Of a stretch of DNA of 64,000 nucleotides, positions 1 to 10,522 are shown piece after piece. Source of the DNA: Ilyonectria destructans (taxonomy: Eukaryota > Ascomycota > Sordariomycetes > Hypocreales > Nectriaceae); NCBI GenBank assembly GCA_020740775.1, contig JAHEWK010000020.1, forward strand, positions 992,001 through 1,056,000. Direction: 5' to 3'. Within the stretch, counting starts at the first letter, position 1; each line of letters opens with the position of its first letter. The notes beneath the pieces were generated by a model. That model made no database searches. It was not told the origin of the DNA and saw nothing but the letters and a program-made list of their open reading frames with translations. Both the position numbers and the translations under genes were made by a program.

Positions 1-1
1 T

Positions 2-190
2 GCAACTGACCCTAACGCAGGCGTGTATGGTTGTAAATAGTCGTGAATAGACGGCAGCGCGGATTACCCGCTTCTTGGTTGCATATTCGAGAGCATAGTG
101 GAAGATACGGAGGCGTAACTCCGCCGGAAGTTTCGCGAAGAAGGGAAATGCAGCGTCGGTGGCAGAGCCTTGAATCTGTGCCTCGGTCAT
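2..190 (-). CDS. 2EXR-domain (F-box-like) protein, N-terminal part, cut by window edge
   Basis: Reading leftwards from an ATG at 190, 63 codons stay open to the window edge. Residues 15-34 carry the pattern FPFFAKLPAELRLRIFHYAL, the hallmark of the fungal 2EXR domain, an F-box-like module found in large families of unknown function. It is followed by a basic stretch (TKKR) and YSRLFTTIHACVRV, which fits the beta-rich continuation of these proteins. The start is chosen because the domain begins about 14 residues later, as usual in the family. The rest of the gene lies outside the window, so intactness cannot be judged. It is divergent from the gene starting at 613, leaving about 420 bp of shared upstream DNA. 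Confidence 0.7.
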   Translation of the reverse strand, partial: MTEAQIQGSATDAAFPFFAKLPAELRLRIFHYALEYATKKRVIRAAVYSRLFTTIHACVRVSC

Positions 191-289
191 CCTGTAAGGT
201 TGGTTTGTTCAGATGCTGAGTGTGAGTCGGTTTCAAGTGCCTGTTGGTTCGGACCAACTAAATTCTCTCTTGACAATGAGCCCGTTTTC

Positions 290-612
290 TGCGTAACCCT
301 AACTTAACTCTGACTAACTTTACCTCAACTGTGGTGGTCGGGAAATTTGAGCCAATCAGCGACTCGGCCCAAATGTTACCGTGTCAACCGTTGTTGTTCC
401 CGACCCGGCTCGACCCACTCTCGCGAAACCAGGCGCCTGCCAGCATCTGAAATTCTTCCCTCCCCCCTTCCTTCCTGTCACCAAACACTTCCTCCACCAT
501 CATATTATCATCACCCGTTTGTGGGAGAAGCTTTAGGGAGAGAAAAAAAAAGGTTTTCAGGCACCCTCTTCCTCGATTAAGCGGTCCCGGTTGCTCGGTT
601 TTCATCGACACC
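290..612 (+). promoter_or_regulatory. Probable promoter/5' UTR of the 613-1722 gene
   Basis: The intergenic DNA between the divergent genes at 190 and 613 holds a CCAAT box at 352-356 and a pyrimidine-rich tract around 455-480, both common in filamentous-fungal promoters. No convincing TATA box is visible. An A-run at 542-550 lies 60 bp before the start codon. The assignment rests on position and these weak motifs. Confidence 0.3.
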
Positions 613-1722
613 ATGGCCGTCAGAAGAGATGAGCGACCGAGACAGACCCTCATGCGGGCAGCCGACGATGTGCCACCGATTAGGGCAGAGGAGCGACCGA
701 TATGCGAGGAGTGGCTCCGGTCAATCGGCTTTCTTGCACCGGGACAGGACGAAGAGCTATGGCACACGATTGTCGGGAACTGGGAACGGTTCCTCAAGGC
801 AACGAAGACGAGAATCACAGGGTCGGGCGCATCCCGCCGAGTCATCCAGAGCGCGGCCGCCAAACAGCGTGAGGCAGTCAAGCAAGCATTCTGGGACCGG
901 ATCGATGGGCTCGAAGCTCTGTCCGAACGTTGGCCGGTAAAGGCACGCTTGACGCTCAACCAAAGCGTGGAAGGGCCTGATGCCAGACCGTTCGAGTCGC
1001 TGGCGGCGATATGGCTATTGGAAAAGCGGCGACGATTTCAGTCCATGTGGACGGGCTTGATATGCTTCCTGGCGTGGTCCATCAAGAATGACGAAGAAAG
1101 CCTGGAGGAGATGGGGTTGGAGTTGGACGAAGAGGAGAAAGAAGACGTGCTGGATCTGGGGATGACGGTAATGCCAGGATCGGACTGGTTTATGGGCGAT
1201 GATGATCCGGGAGACATACTTCAAGGATTCCTTACCAGAATGATCACGGGTGAGTCTGTGAACGCGCGGATGAATCCGCTGCTCTGGTGGACAGCAATTT
1301 TGGTACGGTCGGCGATCTCGGGCGAGGGGGAGGAAGACTTCATCAGTCGGGGGCGGTTCAGCATGAACATTTTGCCGCTGGATGTGGATATTAGGGACCG
1401 AATAGAGGCTGTCGGCTATTACAGCAAGGTCTTGATCCTAGACAAGGCGTTCAAAGGGTGGCAGAAGGGGAGAGTTGGGCGTGACGTCTGGCTGGAGGAG
1501 GTACTGCGGGACCTGAACGCAACGGACAACGAATGGCTCAACGAGAAGAACGGACAGCGGCCAGACGATCAGTTGGATAGACGAACGTGCCTGTCGCCAG
1601 GGTGGAAGATGATGCTAGAGCACCTAGGCAAAGAAGGGCATGAATGGCTGGGGCAGAATGAAGGGACGGTTATGTGGGAGGTCAGGAGGCTTCTGTCTTC
1701 GCTTAGGAGAGTTAGAGAGTAA
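613..1722 (+). CDS. Hypothetical protein, 369 aa, intronless
   Basis: A single uninterrupted frame of 370 codons starts in a good fungal context (CACC before ATG). I do not recognise a named domain. The protein is hydrophilic and rich in Trp, Glu and Arg. It has an acidic segment near residues 155-180 (repeated Glu/Asp around LELDEEEKEDVLDLG) and a hydrophobic patch near 145-155 (TGLICFLAWSI). A helical region near residues 230-245 includes LLWWTAILV. There is no signal peptide and no clear membrane topology. Codon use is GC-rich and typical of a real gene, unlike the AT-rich DNA after 1740. Function unknown; it could be a cytosolic protein of a lineage-specific family. Confidence 0.7.
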   Translation: MAVRRDERPRQTLMRAADDVPPIRAEERPICEEWLRSIGFLAPGQDEELWHTIVGNWERFLKATKTRITGSGASRRVIQSAAAKQREAVKQAFWDRIDGLEALSERWPVKARLTLNQSVEGPDARPFESLAAIWLLEKRRRFQSMWTGLICFLAWSIKNDEESLEEMGLELDEEEKEDVLDLGMTVMPGSDWFMGDDDPGDILQGFLTRMITGESVNARMNPLLWWTAILVRSAISGEGEEDFISRGRFSMNILPLDVDIRDRIEAVGYYSKVLILDKAFKGWQKGRVGRDVWLEEVLRDLNATDNEWLNEKNGQRPDDQLDRRTCLSPGWKMMLEHLGKEGHEWLGQNEGTVMWEVRRLLSSLRRVRE

Positions 1723-1867
1723 AGCGGTGGACGTAGAAGGAGAAAGGGGGGAGATTAACAATGGGAACAACATAAGTCGAAATAGTAAAACCCATAGATG
1801 CTACTATGTGTCTCATTTTAGCACTCTATTAATGTTTAGATAGTTGTGTCGCGTAGGTGGCGACCGA

Positions 1868-2074
1868 TTACATTCCAAACAACGACGACCGCGTGTTGGA
1901 CTTGCCCATATTGTGGAGATACATGAGCAGATCGAGGGTTAGCCGGGGCAGTTCCAGTAGTAGTCCCTGTACATGCTCTTCATCTAACAGCTCTCGTCGC
2001 TCATATAAAATCATCATAACAGCCTTTCGCATTTCTTGAACATCCGATATAGTAGACGTGTATGCTTCTCGCAT
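1868..2074 (-). other. Short unexplained reading frame, possible gene relic
   Basis: A 68-codon frame has coding-like composition: Leu/Arg-rich, with the segment RRELLDEEHVQGLLLELPRL suggesting amphipathic helices. It sits in otherwise AT-rich DNA between the 613-1722 gene and a hAT relic, and no neighbouring frame extends it convincingly. It may be the tail of a decayed gene or transposon protein. I cannot name it. Confidence 0.25.
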
Positions 2075-2259
2075 ATCCGTCGTTAGCTATCCGTCTTCTC
2101 TTACATCTACCGTACGTCCTAACCCAACCCCCTCAATATAGGACTCAAACCACACTTCAAATGCGAATCGCTAAACCGGGAGTGGACACAAGATCGGAGG
2201 TTCGAACGCAGTTCACGCTATAGCGACGATATAAATCTGGATGATGTGGAGATTCGCAA

Positions 2260-2450
2260 GTACGACCAGTGTTGCTAATAATATAAACAATACGTATATT
2301 GGCAATATGGAACCCTCGCAATATTATTGTATTGTCAAGTGGTGCGTATTGTATTACGCAATATGACACTGATCCATGTTGTATTGTATTGCCAAGAACC
2401 CAATATATTGGCAGTATGACAATATATCCCATATATTCCACGTGATCTTC
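2260..2450. repeat. AT-rich cluster of CAATA/TATTG motifs downstream of hAT relic
   Basis: Within about 190 bp the pentamer CAATA or its complement TATTG occurs more than ten times in both orientations, in contexts such as TATTGGCAATAT and CCCAATATATTGGC. The cluster lies just beyond the stop of the hAT transposase relic read on the minus strand. That is where transposase-binding subterminal repeats of hAT elements usually lie. No clear terminal inverted repeat or target-site duplication could be fixed. Confidence 0.4.
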
Positions 2451-2451
2451 A

Positions 2452-3205
2452 TCATTTAACTGCCGCAGCAAAACTATCGTCACCTTGAAAATCCCGTATC
2501 CTAAACCATGACTTCAAGCATTCTAATGCTTCAATTATATCACTCCCAAGCCGATTTCGACGATCTGTAATGGTTATCTTTGCCCCAGAGAAGAGTCGTT
2601 CAGGCTCGGCAGACATTGCAGGAATTGACAGTATATCCACGGCCATTTTGCTCAGGTTAGGATAGTTTTTTTGCTGTGTCTCCTCTAGCCACCATGCAAG
2701 GGCGCTTGTAAACCCATAAACCCGTTCAAACTTACAATAACGCTCATACTCATCTGTGATAAGCGCTGATTGTAGATGCTTATTTCTCCAATTCAAGAAC
2801 TCGTTCGTAGTCGTCGACGGGACCTCAGATAGGAGGAAGATGCGGTTCCACAGGTTTATATTCATCCCACAGTGTCTCCATCAACTTCTTTGATGACTCA
2901 GCCCACTCCTTCTTCCAGTTCTCGTGTATGTAAAGCGAGAATCGTCAATTGTCGCATTTCGTCGGCTACAGCGTCGGCACCAGGTTGTCTATGGTAGCTG
3001 CGTTGGTTTTGTAACGGAATTAGCTGTAGAACCACGGGAGCAATAACGAAGATGGATTCATATTTAAATATGCGCTTCGCACCGGATAATTTATAGAGTA
3101 TTTTCCTAACGTAATAAACGCTCTGGCTGAAAAATTTTTGGGGGAAATGAAACGTGTCCTTTGGGTTGTGGAGATGTGTGAGCCTCGTTGGATTACGAGC
3201 CAAGT
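2452..3205 (-). pseudogene. hAT-family transposase, C-terminal part, frameshifted relic
   Basis: The last 138 codons (2452-2865) carry the hAT dimerisation region: AWWLEETQQKNYPNLSKMAV, then DILSIPAMSAEPERLFSGA, then RNRLGSDIIEALECLKSW. These match the conserved WW...YP.LS.MA.D.LSIPA.SAE.ERLFS signature. Upstream the frame is lost. A second frame at about 2820-2945 encodes ENWKKEWAESSKKLMETLWDE, the segment that normally precedes the dimerisation block, and ends in a stop at about 2826. At least one indel therefore separates them. The N-terminal DNA-binding and catalytic parts are not recognisable. It is a dead copy of a class II transposon. Confidence 0.8.
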
Positions 3206-4362
3206 GGACAAGTCAGAAGAAACACAACCCCAATCATCGAAGTTCTTTTCACGCTGAAATTTTGGCCTCCAACTAGTTCTGTAGAATGGCTATTTGGTGT
3301 TAATAGCCAGATCAAGATAACTACAAGCAGATTGGGTGACAATTAACATGCTTGAAAGTTCTCTCTGAGGCTTCAGCTGATGCTATGTTTAACGGGTGAT
3401 CCTTGTGTACAAGACAAAAAATTTCTTCGTCAGACGATTTTGAAACCGCCACATTCATGTAGGGCCCTTGAAAATGAGTGAAAAGCCGTTTATTGCTCTC
3501 CGGATTGGCTCGTCAAGTGGGTGTCAATACTCAATGATCTCACGGTGGCACACACACTGCTGTGACAAATGTATCGATCGACGGACTCGCACTGACGTGG
3601 AGTGGAGACGGCGAATCTCGACCGTGTTGCAATGGAATCGAGCTTAAACAAAAGAAGAAAGTCAATTGTTATGTTGGGGCGAGGCATCAATCTATGTTGG
3701 GCACAGCCACATCAATGCATTGAAAATGATAGGTTAACATGTATGACAACGAAGATCATTCATGTAGTTGATCATCCACTATGTAATTCTCTACTCCATT
3801 TCACCTTCACGTTGATGGGCTCAATTCCATCTAGATGCCTTCAACGTTGACCACCGGTTGAAACCGTCTGGAATGGCGGTGGCTCAGGGTAGCATCTGCA
3901 GCCCTGTGAGACGCGTCCGCTCGACTTTGTCGCCGGTACTTCTTGCCCTCAATTCTTGTGCACGTGCCAACTGTACTCAGTACTAGGGGCTCGCGAACGC
4001 GTCTCGGCTTGTCGTCGCGCCTTAGGACCGCCTTTAGCCAAAACATTATATGCATCCCGTTCCTTCCTGGGATTTAAATGGACGCCAACGTACCTGTCAA
4101 GCGCCGGCAGCCTTCGGACTGTAACGCACCCAGTGCGCCGCTTATCAACTTGGATGCATTGCCAGACGATTGGAAAATCTTCCCATGGAACAAGTTCCCG
4201 GCCTTTCGATTTCTGAACGTGCTGACAGGCAGACTTCGTGGGTCTGGCAGCATGGCTTCGACATCCAAGCCCGCGATTCTCCCATGGGGAGGAGATTGGT
4301 TTGCAGGCCTTGCCTACTTCGTCTCTGGCAGACAGATGTTCTTTGGGAAGCTCATTGAATGC
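3206..4362. other. No supported gene
   Basis: Between the two hAT relics the frames are short and overlap on both strands. The stretch may be degenerate transposon body: the second hAT fragment begins within its right part. I see no motif, terminal repeat or RNA gene. Confidence 0.4.
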
Positions 4363-4620
4363 AGACCATGACGAATATGACCACTGGCTCCCGAGTCCCG
4401 ACGCTAAGAACGACTCTCTTGTCACGGATCCATCCAATATTGGTGGGAGAGACGGAAAGATTACCCTCGACTGTCACGAATGGCTCTCGACTTGCTGTCG
4501 GTGCCGCCCATGTCCGCAGAGTGCGAGCGTTTGTTTAGTGTTGCTGGGCAAATGGTCTCACCGCTGCGGACTCGATTAGAAGCCAGCACGATAGGGATAA
4601 CACAGACACTAACTAAGGTC
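4363..4620 (+). pseudogene. Second hAT-transposase fragment (dimerisation domain)
   Basis: On the plus strand the frame around 4430-4600 reads SIQYWWERRKDYPRLSRMAL, then DLLSVPPMSAECERLFSVAG, then PLRTRLEASTIGITQTL. This is the same hAT dimerisation signature as at 2452-2865 but clearly different in sequence, so it comes from another hAT family. A preceding piece at about 4363-4395 (NADHDEYDHWL) is in another frame, showing an indel near 4400-4430. No catalytic region is recognisable upstream. Confidence 0.75.
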
Positions 4621-4985
4621 GTGGGTGCGGAATGGCCTAATCGACGCGGTGGACACATTAATTAATGTGTCAGGAGAGGTTGGGAACAGCATTATATGGG
4701 AGGCAGAGGAGGATGGCTGAGACGCTGGGGGATAAGTGTTGGGGATCTCGGCGCGGGTATGCGGTTCAACCTCTTCAATTCAACATCATCGATTCCACTT
4801 GGAGATGCGGTGGTTCAACTCCACGGGCCAATTGCTGAGTAAGCTGTCAACGCAACGCCACGCGAAGGCGAAATTGATGGAATTGAATTGATGACCAGCC
4901 TGGAGATGGAGCAACGTAGAGCAGAAGTATAGTGATAGAAAATATAATTCTTGATAGCTTTACCCATTGCCCCCAAGGGCCATGA

Positions 4986-6235
4986 TTAGATCCTCGCCCA
5001 GTGTATCAGAGCGCAGAGATTTGACAGAACATGCTCTCGGCCTCCTCTAGAGCCTAGGTCAAACCATGGAGTTGAGTTGACATATAAGAACGACGACGGC
5101 GCCTCGGAATCAAATTCCTCGAGATAAGCATCGGTTATCTCAAACTGGAGAAAACACACGTAATGCTGTGTTGCATTGACAATTATCACGCTAACCAACA
5201 TCAGTCACGACGGATACAAGCAGAGCTGAAACGCTACCTTTCATGCCGCAGCTCCCCGAGCGGATCAACCAATCTCGCCGCGATCGCCTCACAGGCCATC
5301 TGCGCGAAGCACTCGTCAGATATGACCGGCTTGCCGTCCTCGATGAGCTGAAAGCGCCGCTTCGCCTCCAGCGCTGCGACCTGGTTCTTGGTCAGGACGA
5401 AGCTGCCGCCGGTCTGCTGCCGCATGCAAAGACCGCCATCATCGACAGCAACCACCTTGCGCTGCAGCATGGGCGTCAACGCGGCGTGTCTCATCCGAGC
5501 GTCACGGAATTCAACCACAACCGGCAGCGAGCCAGAGGTTTGAGCAAAGTATAGGATGTGCCGGAAGACACACGACACAAGCCGCACCGTCTCCTCTTCC
5601 AGCGGCACGGATCCATCGGGTCCGCCGTCGACATAGCCTACTGAAGAGTCTAGCGTGCCGTGAGAGCGGTCGTCGGCAGGACTGCTTGAACCAGCTTGAA
5701 TGAGGCTGGAGTTGACAAATCCTTCTGGGGTGCCTCTCCTGACTCGCTTTACCCTGGAGAGCCCTTCGGGGCCGCTCTCGGACCCGGTCTCGCTGCTCGA
5801 CTCGGCTTCGTTATCTACTTTAGCGCTGGAGATAACCCCGCGGCGGCTCAGAGGTCCCTTAAACGCAGCCAGAGCCGCCCAGGCTTGGCCGAGGGAGTGG
5901 CCATAGTTATGCACGAGGAAATGCTCACTCTGGCCCAGGTGTTCCATGTTCGGGCCTTCTAGGAACTTTACTATCTCGGGCGCATATTGTGCTTCCGCGG
6001 CGTTAAAATCCTGGGAGTATATTGGGAGAAGATTGCTCTGTGCTTCGCGTCGTATAACGCGGGCTGCGAATAAATGCTCACGATCCCATTTACTGCTTGC
6101 AAGGTTTGGTAGCTCTGAGAAGGGTCGAGATTTTTCCGACAAGGAACGAACCGTGAAGATGGATTCGGATGTAACGAGTCTGAAATATGGCGCCATCTTG
6201 TGTTTGGCTGCAGTACGTGGAGTAAAGTGTGACAT
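4986..6235 (-). CDS. Conserved fungal hypothetical protein, 400 aa, one intron
   Basis: Join of 5238-6235 and 4986-5190 (minus strand). The intron 5191-5237 is 47 nt with GTAGCG donor and GGTTAG acceptor, and splicing rebuilds a serine codon and a continuous frame. The protein begins MSHFTPRTAAKHKMAPYFRL. Residues around HNYGHSLGQAWAAL form a conserved block, followed by an acidic/serine linker. The C-terminal half has VVVEFRDAR, LEAKRRFQ, ISDECFAQMACEAIAARL and a closing VIIVNATQHYVCFLQFEI strand pattern. An E-x-K motif (LEAKRRF) after a glycine-rich beta region recalls restriction-endonuclease-like folds. That reading is inference; I know the family only as uncharacterised Aspergillus/Penicillium proteins. 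An in-frame ATG at 6361 would add 42 residues and overlap the divergent neighbour. Confidence 0.75.
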
Positions 6236-6270
6236 GTAGAATTTATCTGCTGTCGTTGCATTGTGAAGGG

Positions 6271-7508
6271 ATGAGTTTGCGGAGGTTGTTCGGCGATCGG
6301 AAAAATGACATCCCGGTCGCTGACCCATCACACTCGACAACTTCAGATCCACATCAATCACCGAACCAAACCTCCACCATCCACATCAGCGGCGACAGCG
6401 CGATACTCCCTTGTCGCCCGCAATGCCCGATACTGCAGGCTGCACCGAACATGTCCCTCCGTAGTCTGGGTCTGGAGCACCCCTGGCTTCTCACACATCC
6501 CGTCTTCTGGACCGCGCAGCACCTCGACCTGGTCGAGTGTCATTTCCAATCAGCCGATGGCGATGGCGCCGAGGGGAGCTTAAATCATGCGGGAATCGAG
6601 ACCGGACTGTATGATGCCCGTGAACATGATGAAGTGTCTGCGCAAATGGCCGAAATCTTCGCAAAAAGCCTCGCGCTGAGGCACAAGACCTGCTCCCTCA
6701 TGAACCTACTCGAATACAATGGCAGTGCCCTCGAAAAGGCTAGGTAAGACGTCGCCATGAAGCCTGCGCAAACGCACTGCTGATCCACTTATTTAGCAGA
6801 GATCCGCCGGTTTTCGTCTTTGCGAAACGCCCAATAGATCAGTCAGAATGCACCGTCTTCCACATCGCCAAGCATTGCATCAGGGAACAACACCAAGACG
6901 CGCTGCCGGTGATAGGCTACTTCCACTACGAGACTATTGTTTCGAAACGACGCCAGAAGCTGACGCCTCGCCCACATCCTTGTAAAGGGTACAACGGTCC
7001 TGTCCGACGTCTGTGCCAACGGAAACTGTCCAAGGTCACTCCCCAGACGTGGTCTCAAGACCCCTACCTGGTGTGTGTCTTGCTGTCCATGGCTCAGTCT
7101 CTGGCACGCAAGTCTCACTCGACACAGCCTGGTGTTTACGTGGTACGTTCTTCCGTTTGGCTTCTTCTGAACTCTGCTCACCTGTCCAAGACGCGTCTCC
7201 TTGTGACGACCAAGTCAGATTCGGCGTTTGTTCACCTTTTCGAGGCTGAAATCACGTCTGAGCTGCTGGATATACTCGACGACCCGGCCTTGAGCATGAG
7301 TCACGTCTCCTGGCCAATCATTCGACATTCAAAACTTCCTTTCCAGCCATACTCGACCTTGCAGGGGCGACTCATGGCTCGTCTCGTGGGGGCCCAGGAG
7401 TCTTTGCGCATGGAGCCTACCAATTTTGATGGTACGAAGGTCATATCTAATAAGCGGAAGCTTGCAGAAGAGAATGACTTTGCTCGGAGAGTAAGGCTGA
7501 AGGGGTAG
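6271..7508 (+). CDS. Conserved fungal hypothetical protein, 377 aa, two introns
   Basis: Join of 6271-6743, 6800-7142 and 7191-7508. Intron 1 (6744-6799, GTAAGA...TTTAGCAG) is needed to leave a stop and restores LEKARDPPVFVFAKRP. Intron 2 (7143-7190, 48 nt, GTACGT...CCAAG) is in frame, so it could also be retained as 16 residues. Visible blocks are SLRSLGLEHPWLLTHPVFWT, CSLMNLLEYNGSALEKAR, VFHIAKHCIREQHQDALPVI and TTKSDSAFVHLFEAEITSEL. No known catalytic motif is evident. It starts only 36 bp from the start of the divergent 400-aa gene, so the two probably share regulation. A basic C-terminus (NKRKLAEEN..RRVRLKG) could be a nuclear signal. Function unknown. Confidence 0.7.
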
Positions 7509-7513
7509 ATCAC

Positions 7514-7689
7514 TGATACGTGAAGAACCAGTCTTGGGCCTGGTGCTTAAGACTGGCATTATATGTAACATCACGTGAGAAAGGAGACCTTATGCTCCCG
7601 TCCTCAATTGTAGTCTTAGCTCGTCATCCATCTTTCTACATCTACATGACAACCTCACTTTATGTGACCTCCGCGTTATATTCGCATCA
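7514..7689 (+). repeat. Dispersed repeat, copy A (second copy inverted at 22117-22300)
   Basis: About 176 bp beginning TGATACGTGAAGAACCAGTC and ending TATTCGCATCA are nearly identical to the reverse complement of 22117-22300. Differences are a few substitutions and a short insertion (GTCTTCA) in the other copy. The second copy lies at the 3' side of a decayed mobile-element ORF, so this one is probably a stray fragment of that element's noncoding end. Confidence 0.7.
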
Positions 7690-8452
7690 ATCACGAAGTG
7701 TACCAGGCAAGGGCCGGGGTCGCTGAAGGTTCAAGGTTGGAATGGACGGAAATCTAGGCGGACAAACTTTTCTCTGGATCCGTGCTGTTATAGATCACTG
7801 TAGGTATCTTGATCACTTTCGCGCCCCGCCCGAACTAGGGACTTACCCGAGAGTGCGTAGGTGTGCTAGCCTCGCTGTCTCACTATTGTGTCCGTCAAAC
7901 AATGGTTGCCTGATAAGTCCTCGATTGCCGTCAATTGGTTCGATACTAGCATAAATATGCAGCGGGTGCTCAGCCTAACTCGCACGAGCACTTCAAGACT
8001 TGGATAGCCTGTTGCTTACGATTAGCTATGCATTTCGTGTCTTTTGCTCGAAAATTCATTCTGCAGCTTCTGTCAGTCAAGGGACCTGGGCTGTCTGAAC
8101 CACGATCTACGTGATGGCCGGCAATAGCCCTATAATCATCTGCGGGTACTGAGTCATCAGCATGCAGTAATATCGAACTGACTACGATTCCAGCGTGGGC
8201 AAGCCCAAAATCGATCCCCAGACGGTACGTCTAGCAAGCTGCTAAAAGTTATTAGAATCGTGTTTTGTCAGACAATTGGCTCCACAGGGATCGGAGATGG
8301 TACCAGTCAATTGATGAGAATTATCTGAGGAGCAAGAACTCAGTGACAAGATGCACTGAGTTGTGTAGCTCTTTATACACAAACGAAAGCGTTGCCTGTT
8401 TAGGCAGCTGCTCTAGTGGGGCCAGGGCTTGATATGCGACACACTTTTATTC
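7690..8452. other. No supported gene
   Basis: Only short, mutually overlapping frames. No repeat, RNA gene or promoter element stands out. Confidence 0.5.
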
Positions 8453-9803
8453 TCACGACAGTCCTTTCCCCGCCTGTATGTGCTCCCATTCTCGATACCA
8501 CCCCGGCATTTGATCGACAGCATAGTCCCAAGATTGCGGTAGCTCGAACTCTTCAGGAAAAGAAACATCAGACACAAGCGGAAAAGCGGCCGTAGATTGG
8601 GGTGGACGATTCCCTGGTTCCACCTTATACAATTCGAGCCAGGTCCAACGTTGTAGTTGTTCTGTCACGTAACTGCGCCATCGTGAAGAAGCAGTGGTGT
8701 AGCCATGTCGCATGGCGGGTGATACCATCTCCTGTGCATGAATCCTAAGAAAGGACCTTGGCGGGGACTCATTCTGGATGGCAAACTATCCAAACTGCCC
8801 AAACTGATATTGTGTGAAGCCACCTTGATGGCGACCATGCTGCAAGCCATTCTCTGAAACCTCAAATTAAGCGTACTCAATCACGAAATCCGGTGTCGAC
8901 GGCGCATCAACAGAGCTGGTGTCCAGTGGGATTACCAAAGTGGAACTATCACCAACGCGTCGAAGGCCAGTAATCTTGCAGGTTTTTGTTTCCACAAAAT
9001 CGGGCCACATAATGTCCCGAGTTGTCCAGCCTTGATGAACAAGCTCATTCAGTTTAGAGCCGAAATCATCATCCAGAGATCTTAGTGGATAAAAGTGATG
9101 CTTGCTGAGTGTTTTTTGGGGAAAGATCAAGCATGCTTTGTTCCACGTGAGGAAATTGACGCAGGCTGTTGTATGCGACGAAGTAAGAATATCTTGAACA
9201 GGAGGCCCACTCGTCCGAATAATCCGAAGCTTTTTGCCTGGCCGCGCGCTGCTACCATAGATGCCACGTCTTGGAGTCTGTAAAGGGGTTAGCATAGGCT
9301 GCACATACGGATTCGAGGTTCTTCAAGAATTGAGCCTTTACCGTTTTAATTTCTGGTCATCGTTCTGATATTCTTCGTTTTCCTGCATATACTTCGTGAA
9401 GCGATCGGCATGAGCCCCATCCTTGATGAAACATCCAGACATGAGACTTTCCGATGGCCCAACTCGAAGAGATTGAGGGCGAAAGATCCGGAGATTAGTG
9501 CGTCACAATGCCCCAGTTGGGACCGAAACATGGCGGGGTCATCCACGAAGTCCCTCAGCGGACATTGACATTGGAGACATTCTTCAGCATGTGATCCTTG
9601 AATCCGTCAAGTCCTTTGCACACTTGGCATAGCACTAAAGAGTCAGCGATGGCCAGGTACGAAGAGATCACAGTGCCTTTGGTCTTTCGTTTGCGGCTGG
9701 CGGCAAGCGGTTTATTCTTATCTGGATACTGCCGATCCATAATAGAGAAGAAGTTTGAAGGTAATTGATCAGATGTTTGAGAATTAGAGTCGCCGATCGA
9801 CAA
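8453..9803 (-). pseudogene. GSFAL-type fungal protein (nucleotidyltransferase-like core), multiply frameshifted
   Basis: Pieces in several minus-strand frames line up as one gene. They are an N-terminal segment ending CKGLDGFKDHMLKNVSNVN (9555-9803) and CPLRDFVDDPAMFRSQLGHC followed by DALISGSFALNLFELG (about 9470-9560). Next comes FIKDGAHADRFTKYMQENEE in a shifted frame. After an intron at about 9270-9345 follow RRGIYGSS, KKLRII, VNFLTWNKACLIFPQKT and a C-terminal part ending at 8453. The shift between SCLDV and FIKDG at about 9440 and another near 9565 show at least two indels. The family pairs ISGSFAL with a nearby D-rich strand (S-D-L-D in relatives), like the GS...DxD core of nucleotidyltransferases. 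That link is inference; the relatives are uncharacterised. Confidence 0.6.
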
Positions 9804-10194
9804 TAAAGCTTTCTGAAGCCATAATGATGGGAATGAGATGAAAAGTATCTTAATGTGAAAGTTTTCCGGTATTTGTGATGTCTGCGGCGATAAAAAGGTG
9901 TCACATTCAACGATGAATTGATTGTCATAGAAGCTCTTGGTTCTCTATCTAATGAGTGGAAAATAGGTCGGTTTCTTATACCTAGGGTGAAGGGCCTCCG
10001 GGGCCGTTGTATTGAAGAACTTGCTTTTTGGGAAACATAGATGACACCAACTGCTGACCGGAAGCTCGGACTTCCGACCTGCCAGTCCGCAGCCTTTCTG
10101 AACAGCTGAGAGACCTTCCTTCCGGTTTGATCAAATGTATGACCTTTTGGTCCGTTTGATGTGACAAAAGCAATGAAAAAGGCTTATTTCACTT
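9804..10194. other. No supported gene
   Basis: Short frames only. Position 9982-10173 has an open frame without recognisable features. Confidence 0.4.
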
Positions 10195-10330
10195 AAATTA
10201 TCCTGTTTATTCTGTTATTCGGTTATAACAGATTTGTGTGAGAGCCATAACATGATAACAGAATAACAGAATAAAAAAAATATTAACATGTTATACAGAA
10301 CAAGCAACAGAATAACAGAACAAGTTGCCC
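10195..10330. repeat. AT-rich imperfect palindrome / AATAACAGA repeats
   Basis: The sequence contains TATTCTGTTATTCGGTTATA on the left and repeated GATAACAGAATAACAGAATA on the right, so the arms are complementary. Within the right arm AATAACAGAA recurs three times. It could be the remnant of a small inverted-repeat transposon or simple-sequence drift. No target duplication is visible. Confidence 0.5.
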
Positions 10331-10522
10331 ATGTCTGCCGCATAGTTTCGCTTGCAGGAATATATCATTGGGCCAATCTTGTTATCTGTAGATCAAGGAA
10401 GGCAGAATCATCACAGCCTCCGTGAACCTCCTACTTGACAATGAACTCCTCAGGCCTTGGGTCCTTTTATTCGCCCACTGCAATCCGGGATATACAAGCG
10501 GACCACCTTGCAAACTTCCTCA

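Noticed and set aside
1..310. Telomeric repeat near the left edge (CCCTAAC at 10 and 293)
   Set aside because: Isolated single copies only, no tandem array.
384..959. 191-aa minus-strand frame
   Set aside because: Overlaps the start of the better-supported 613-1722 gene and has no recognisable features.
2190..2215. tRNA T-loop-like GGTTCGAAC
   Set aside because: No matching acceptor stem or anticodon arm could be folded around it.
3949..4437. 162-aa minus-strand frame
   Set aside because: Lies opposite hAT-derived DNA, with no domain pattern and no promoter.
6271..7508. Intron 7143-7190 as coding sequence
   Set aside because: It is in frame, but GTACGT...CCAAG, its 48-nt length and hydrophobic filler content favour splicing; noted as alternative.
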